This document shows, piece by piece, positions 58,241 through 64,000 of a stretch of 64,000 nucleotides of DNA (positions are counted from its first letter, which is position 1; each line of letters starts with the position of its first letter). The notes under the pieces were generated by a model. That model saw only the letters and a list, made by a program, of their open reading frames with translations, made no database searches and was not told the origin of the DNA. The position numbers were made by a program, and so were the translations under genes. Location: assembly GCF_963259705.1 (NCBI RefSeq), contig NC_081844.1, forward strand, positions 47,043,501 through 47,107,500, given 5' to 3'. This DNA is from Myotis daubentonii (Eukaryota > Chordata > Mammalia > Chiroptera > Vespertilionidae).

Positions 58241-58934
58241 GGGTACATGTTTTATTTTTGATAGAAATATTTTTAAATGTATTAAGATTTGTAAAATTCT
58301 ACTTCCAACCTACTGTTTTTTTAAACTTTATTTCTCATCTTTCTCCTCTCTCTCTCTCTCCCTCCCTCTCCCTCTCCACCACCCCCCCCATTCTCTCTCT
58401 CTCTCTCTCTCTCCTTCAAAACCTTAGCTGCAATCAAAATTCACTCCCCAACAGAAACTCCTCAGACTCTGTTCCCTTAGGTGCACTATGGAGACACACT
58501 GTATCGTGCTGGAGACAATCAAATCCAGCTGGACTACCATTTATGATGCCAGTAGAATTTGTCTGGTCTTCTTGCTTGTAAGTGCAAACCCAATCCGCAG
58601 ATTCTGCTAACTTCAGATATAAACCACCATGTCACTTTTTTCCCATATATTCTTATTGAATTTGTTAATGTTACAGAGTTCTTATACTGCTAAACCATGC
58701 CAGAGAATTCAAAGAAAGAAATGGTATAATGGACAATCTACCCACCCATCATACAGTATATTAAAACTTGATTTATGTGCATTTTGATAATTTTTTAAAA
58801 GTTATAACAGTAGTTGGTTTTAAATCTCCTGCAGGTCTTCAGATTTCTAGTATAGTATGCCATTAAAGAAGTTCCACACACCCATCCCAGTTCATTCCTT
58901 AATAACATAACCCTCAACAAAAATTTCATTAGAG
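58241..58934. other. Unassigned, with pyrimidine microsatellite at about 58343-58414
   Basis: A (CT)n/(CCT)n/(C)n tract lies in otherwise unassigned DNA. The 78- and 127-codon frames pass through the tract and have no recognisable domain. Confidence 0.5.
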
Positions 58935-58943
58935 GAAAAAAAC

Positions 58944-58955
58944 CAAGATGGCGGC
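58944..58955 (+). promoter_or_regulatory. YY1-like site at the start of the HAL1 5' UTR
   Basis: caagatggcggc lies within the first ~20 bases of the element, where L1 5' UTRs carry a YY1 site that helps place transcription start. The motif is seen; function is inferred from L1. Confidence 0.55.
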
Positions 58956-59649
58956 ATAGGTTAATGCCAGAGATTGCTGCCTCGAACAACCAATTCAAAT
59001 TACACCTAAAAGACGGAACAGACATCATCCAGAACCACAGGAAGGCTGGCTGAGTGGAAATTCTACAACTAGGAGGAAAGAGAATATCATACCCCGACTC
59101 AGAGGAGGCGCAGTGCTGAAGTGAAATACTCAGGTGCAGAGTGTGCGCACGGAGCGGGCTGGCAGCGGAGGGCACGGTTGTTGTTTTCAATCGGGAGGGA
59201 GTTTCAGACTCTGAGCTCCAGATCCGGGCGAGTCTCTAGGGACCCAGACTCAAACGGGAGAAGCAGGACTGTCTGGCTTCGGTCGAAACTCGAAGGCAGC
59301 TTTGTCTCCGAGGTTTGCAGCGGTTGCTGGGACTCTGTGAGGCAGAGCCTCTAGGAACGGAACTGAGACCAGCCATAACTGCTCCCTCAGCCAGCCCTGT
59401 TGATCCCGTGCGACCCGCCCCACCCAAGCCCTGCACAGAGGCATTTGCGGGATAGCCTCAGGCAAACGCTAGATTAGCACCGCCCTAGAGATCCAGCACA
59501 GAAGCTCTCCCACTGCAGACACAGTGGACTCTCATAGCCAGTTAGCCTGGAGGTCAAATCACCCCCGGTATTGCCGACAACAATCAAGGCTTAACTACAA
59601 TAGACTGCGCACAAAGACCACTAGAGGGTGCACCAAGAAAGCATAAAAA

Positions 59650-60492
59650 ATGCGGAGACAAAGAAACAGGACAAAACTGTCAATGGAGGATATTGAGTTC
59701 AGAACCACACTTTTAAGGTCTCTTAAGAACTGTCTAGAAGCCGCCGATAAATGTAGTGAGATCCTCAAGAAATCTAATGAGACCCTCGATGTTAAGAACC
59801 AACTAGAAATTAAGCATACACGGACTGAAATAACGAATACTATACAGACTCCCAACAGCAGACCAGAGGAGCACAAGAATCAAGGCAAAGATTTGAAATG
59901 CGAAGAAGCAAAAAACACCCAACCAGAAAAGCAAAATGAGAAAAGAATCCAAAAATACGAAGATAGTGTAAGGAGTCTCTGAGACAGCTTCAAGCGTACC
60001 AACATCAGAATTATAGGGGTGCCAGAAGATGAGAGAGAGCAAGATATTGAAAACCTATTTGAAGAAATAATGACAGAAAACTTCCCCCACCTGGTGAAAG
60101 AAATAGACTTACAGGTCCAGGAAGCACAGAGAACCCCAAACAAAAGGAGTCCAAAGAGGACCACACCAAGACACATCATAATTAAAATGCCAAGAGCAAA
60201 AGACAAAGAGAGAATCTTAAAAGCAGCAAGAGAAAGAAACTCAGTTACCTACAAGGGAATACCCATACAACTGTCAGCTGATTTCTTAACAGAAACTTTG
60301 CAGGCCAGAAGGGAATGGCAAGAAATATTCAAAGTGATGAATACCAAGAACCTACAACCAAGATTACTTTATCCAGCAAAGCTATCATTCAGAATTGAAG
60401 GTCAGATAAAGAGCTTCACAGATAAAGAAAAGCTAAAGGAGTTCATCACCACCAAACCAGTATTATATGAAATGCTGAAAGGAATCCTTTAA
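59650..60492 (+). pseudogene. L1-type ORF1 protein (nucleic-acid chaperone) with one premature stop
   Basis: From the ATG at 59650 (context aaaaATGc) a single frame runs to the stop at 60490-60492, 281 codons counting the final stop, broken only by TGA at 59980-59982 (codon 111). Codons 1-110 are charged and K/E/N-rich, as in the coiled-coil N-terminal part of L1 ORF1p. After the stop the frame continues with RIIGVPE, start of the RRM-like part, then HIIIKMPRAKDKERILKAAR and PRLLYPAKLSFR, typical of the ORF1p C-terminal domain. L1 ORF1p is usually about 300-370 residues, so this is short. The stop may be a CpG transition from an arginine codon (inference). ORF1p binds the element RNA as trimers. 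This copy could make only a truncated N-terminal product. Confidence 0.88.
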
Positions 60493-60837
60493 GAAGAGGA
60501 AGAAGAAGAAAAAGGTAAAGATACAAATTATGAGCAACAAACATGCATCTATCAACAAGTGAATCTAAGAATCAAGTGAATAAATAATCTGGTGATCATA
60601 ATAGAATCAGGGACATAGAAAGGGAATGGACTGACTATTCTTGGGGGGGAAAGGGGTGTGGGAGGTGCGGGAAGAGACTGGACAAAAATCGTGCACCTAT
60701 GGATGAGGACAGTGGGTGGGGAGTGAGGGCGGAGGGTGGGGTGGGAACTGGGAGGAGGGGAGTTATGGGGGGGGAAAAAGAGGAACAAATGTAATAATCT
60801 GAACAATAAAGATTTAATTTAAAAAATTTCATTAGAG

Positions 60838-62239
60838 AAAAAAAAGGCATGCTTTTCAGGGAAAATATGTGGCTCGGGGTCCAAGAGATTTGTTTAGATT
60901 TTTGGTTCCCAAATGAAGTCTTCAGTTTAACCAGGAATCCCTTGCTTCTTGCTTAATCACCCAACCTCTCCCTGGCTTGCTTAGCAACTCACGCGAACAC
61001 ATCAGAAGACAGGCATCCTGCCTGCAACCTCAAATAACACCAATGCTATTGCCTAGAAATGGTTAGCAGGTCCTGTCAGGAGATCCTGTCACCCCCAGGA
61101 GTCTGATTCCTGCATTGACACTTTTATCAAGACTAAACTCCCATAGAAATATGCTCCCACATGAGGATAGTCTTACCCATTTTCTTCACTCTTTCCAGTA
61201 GCAAGTCTGCAAGTCCCATTTGGCAGAGGGATTTATTATAGAGAAATGCAGGCTCTGCATCAAGTGGTCACGGAACACTGAAATATTTCCATTGAACCAA
61301 AGATACACAACTAGGAAATTACAAGACTACCTCATTAAATGGGAAGAAACTTTTCAGTAATCCTGGGTATCTTCCTGAAGTCCCTTTTAAGGACTAAAAA
61401 TTACTGGGTAGTTTAAGTTGTAGTTATCAAAAACAGAAATGCTACATCACCTCTCTTTCACCCCTGACTTTCCCAGTGAATAACATAAAGGCACGCCAGA
61501 AGGTTGATAACAGAGCTACCCTGGGACAATCACTGCATCTATAGAATGTCCAATAACTTAAAAATTTTGGCACAAGCACATCTGGAATTCTCAAAGATCA
61601 TGCAAGACCCATGAAACCTAAGTGGATTTTAGATTGAGGTTCTATTAACATTGCTTTGAACTTATAAGAACGGGTCAGTGAATCCCTTGGCCTGAGCAGA
61701 AACCGTATTGTTTTCACTGCAGTTAACTTTACAGGAATTCTATACCTGATGGGAGGAGGCTTTAGCAGCACCTGTACTAGAGCCCCCTGCATCCACTGCC
61801 CTTACATCAAAGTCTATTTGGTTCCCCTCTAGGAACGGGCAATTTCAGGAGACATTTCACAATTCTAATGCATTTTGAGGTCATTTACTGAACCAAGCAA
61901 TATGCTCAGTCAAAGAACTTCTTCCAAGTCAAAGAAACAACAACAAAAAGGCCTTCCTGTGGAACATGGGAAAAGCACTACCCAAATAAAAAATTACTAT
62001 AATAAATAAGATCATTCCCTCCCACACGCCCTTCCCACTTGGTGGACCCAAGTTTTGTTGAGTTTGTGGTTACCTCAGAATACAACTCAAAGTTTAATTA
62101 TAAATCACAGCCCTACACAGAGCATCATCAGTTCCTTTGAGAGCAGCATGTTCCAGGAAGTCTAATCCAGCCACAGTCCACTACAGAGTGTATTCCTTAA
62201 GGGTGGGGCATAGGGCAAGTGAAATAAGGTCACTTAAAT
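60838..62239. other. Unassigned sequence
   Basis: No recognised gene or repeat. Confidence 0.4.
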
Positions 62240-62385
62240 CTTCCCCATGACTTGTTTATTTTATCATTGGAATTTTATAACTTTTCGCCCCCTTGACCAA
62301 TTTCACCCCCCCAATCCCCACCCCCAACTTTGGCAACCACCAGTCTGTTCTCTTTATCTATGAGCTTGGACTGTGTGTGTGTGTA

Positions 62386-62419
<34 letters not shown>

Positions 62420-63615
62420 GTTTTGTTTTAGATTCCACATATAAGTGAGATCATACAGTATCTGTCTTTCTCTGATTTATTTAATTTTGCATATGCCCGA
62501 AAATTTTATACATGCTGTGCTAATAACAAGATTTCCTTTGTAACATAATGGCTGAATAATATTCCATTGTAGAAATATACCATATTTTATTTATCTATTC
62601 ACTCATTAATGGACACTTATGTTGCTTCCATATCTTGGTTATTATAAAGAATGCTGCGATGAGCATGGGGATGCATATGTCTTTTCAAGTTAGTATTTTC
62701 ATTTTCTTAAGATAAACACCCAGAATTATGGATCATGTGGTAGCATATTTCTAATTTTTTTAAGAACCTCCATATTCTTTTCCATGGTGGATGCACCAAT
62801 TTACGTTCCCACCACAGTACACGGGGGCTTCCTTTTCTCCACATCCTTGCCAACATTTACCTTTTGTCTTCTTGATAGCCATTCTAACAGGTGTAAAATA
62901 TCTCATAGTGGCTTTGACTTGCTTTTCCTTGATAATTTGTGAGGTTGAGCACCTTTTTAGGTAGCTGTTGGCCATGGATATGTCTCCTTTGGAAAAAAAT
63001 GTCTATTCAGATATTTTGCCCATTTTTGAGTTGGATTGTTTGGATCTTAACACCTTATTAGATATATAATTTGCAAATATTTTCTACCATTCGGTAGGTT
63101 GCCTTTTTATGTGGTTGATGGTTTCCATTGTTGTGCAAAAGTTTTTAGTTTTATATAGTCCCGCTTATTTACTTTTACTTCTGTTGCTTTTACTTTTGTT
63201 GTCAAATAAAATAAAATTATTACCAAGACCAATGTCAAGGAGTTTACTGTTTATTTTTTCTTCTAGAAGTTTTATGGTTTCCGGTCTTAAGTTCAAGTCT
63301 TTAATTTATTTTGAAAACTCATTTTGTGTGTGGTGTAAGATAGTGGTCCAGTTTCATTCTTTTGCATGTGGCTGTCCAGTTTTCTCAATATTACTTGTTG
63401 AAGAGACTGTCCTTTCTCCATTGCACATTCTAGGTTCCTTTGTCATAAATTAATTGATCACATATGCATGGGCTTATTTCCGGGCTCTCTATTCTGTTCC
63501 ATTGATCTTCAGTGCCAATATCATACTGTTTTAATTACTGTCGCTTTGTAACATAATTTAAAATCAGGAAGCATGATGACTCTAGCTTTGTTCTTTTTCA
63601 AGATTTCTTTGACTA
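62240..63615 (-). mobile_element. Old L1 fragment (3' half)
   Basis: Complement of mammalian L1M-type sequence: gattccacatataagtgaga, ggctgaataatattccattg, tccacatccttgccaacatt, tatttgcccatttttgagtt-like, ttgatggtttccattgttgt, ctctattctgttccattgat. A (GT)n microsatellite at about 62371-62419 has expanded inside it. ORF2 is full of stops. Confidence 0.85.
62371..62419 (+). repeat. (GT)n microsatellite
   Basis: About 22 GT units with one ATTT interruption, inside the old L1. Confidence 0.95.
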
Positions 63616-64000
63616 TTTAGAATCATAACTCTTCAAAGACTTTTAAGCAAGAAATTGACATGAAAAAATTAATATTTAAGAACAGCAGCTTAGGCTGCAA
63701 TGTAAAGAATAAATTGTAGGAATCAATACTGAAGGCAGGGACCAACTTGGAGGCTGTCACAATAATCCACACAATGGATGAAGGTACATTTAATAAAGAA
63801 GGGGCAATGAGGTAAAGAGAAGTCGATAGGCTCAATATATTGTTAGGACATAAAACTGACAACTTGGAAAAAGGAAAGAGGAATCAAACAACCAATTTCC
63901 AGCATAGGTAGTAGGTGGGCAGTGGTGCCATTTCTAGTGTTTTACAGGAGAGTAAGGATGGCACAGGAATGATGTCCTTATTTCAGGCATGAAGACTTTT
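63616..64000 (+). repeat. Ancient mammalian repeat fragment, runs off the window end
   Basis: cagggaccaacttggaggctgtcacaataatccacacaatggatgaagg resembles the 'one copy per old family' phrase also present at 7795-7820 and 56120-56160. It is heavily diverged. Confidence 0.4.

Larger units (their letters stand above)
58935..60821 (+). mobile_element. HAL1-like element (L1 with 5' UTR and ORF1, no ORF2)
   Basis: A 1.9-kb insertion flanked by a perfect 16-bp duplication aaaaatttcattagag (58919-58934, 60822-60837). In order: a 5' UTR of about 715 bp that starts with an aagatggcggc motif and is CpG-bearing, an ORF1-type reading frame (59650-60492), a short A/G-rich spacer, a strongly G-rich 3' UTR (about 60640-60776), aataaa at 60805-60810 and an A-rich end. 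No ORF2 (endonuclease/reverse transcriptase) sequence exists between ORF1 and the 3' UTR. This is the HAL1 (half-L1) layout, whose movement depends on ORF2 protein from a full L1. The perfect duplication and single ORF1 lesion suggest a fairly recent insertion. Confidence 0.9.

Overview
The window looks like non-coding DNA (intergenic or intronic) from a vesper bat (Chiroptera, most likely Vespertilionidae). The inference rests on three repeat groups found together: many tRNA-derived Ves-type SINEs, several HeliBat-type Helitrons (3' hairpin plus CTAG/T end, inserted between A and T), and numerous short hAT elements with clean 8-bp target-site duplications, one of them a SPIN-like copy. That combination is characteristic of vesper bats. 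I could not support any host protein-coding exon, tRNA or rRNA gene. The open frames are short, lie inside repeats, or have no recognisable motif.

Layout. 1-8.7 kb: hAT, mariner, Helitron, Ves, SPIN and old L1 copies, several nested. 8.7-19 kb: AT-rich unassigned DNA, an old L1, two inverted copies of one 212-bp hAT family, SINEs and a CA/CT microsatellite. 19.9-21.7 kb: a two-unit Helitron carrying a roughly 47-bp minisatellite of about 21 copies. 21.9-29.2 kb: a hAT with a young Ves inside, MaLR-type LTRs, a second two-unit Helitron and a duplicated MIR segment. 29-47 kb: mostly unassigned DNA with scattered SINEs, hATs (one a long palindrome), MER5A-like fragments and a possible LTR. 47.4-50.7 kb: a 5'-truncated L1 with a perfect 19-bp duplication, later invaded by a Helitron with a relic Rep/helicase C-terminus and by a Ves SINE. 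50.7-58.9 kb: MIR, an LTR, SINE and old repeats. 58.9-60.8 kb: a nearly intact HAL1-like (ORF1-only L1) element with 5' UTR, ORF1 broken by one stop codon, G-rich 3' UTR and a 16-bp duplication. 60.8-64 kb: unassigned DNA and an old L1.

No cellular system of cooperating genes is visible. The interest lies in element structure and order of insertion: (i) two palindromic MER5A-like hAT copies whose two arms share copy-specific changes; (ii) the same Helitron-Helitron junction at two loci; (iii) a minisatellite grown inside a Helitron; (iv) a HAL1 element lacking ORF2; (v) a Helitron helicase relic; (vi) a locally duplicated MIR. Family names come from memory of consensus sequences and were not checked against a database.
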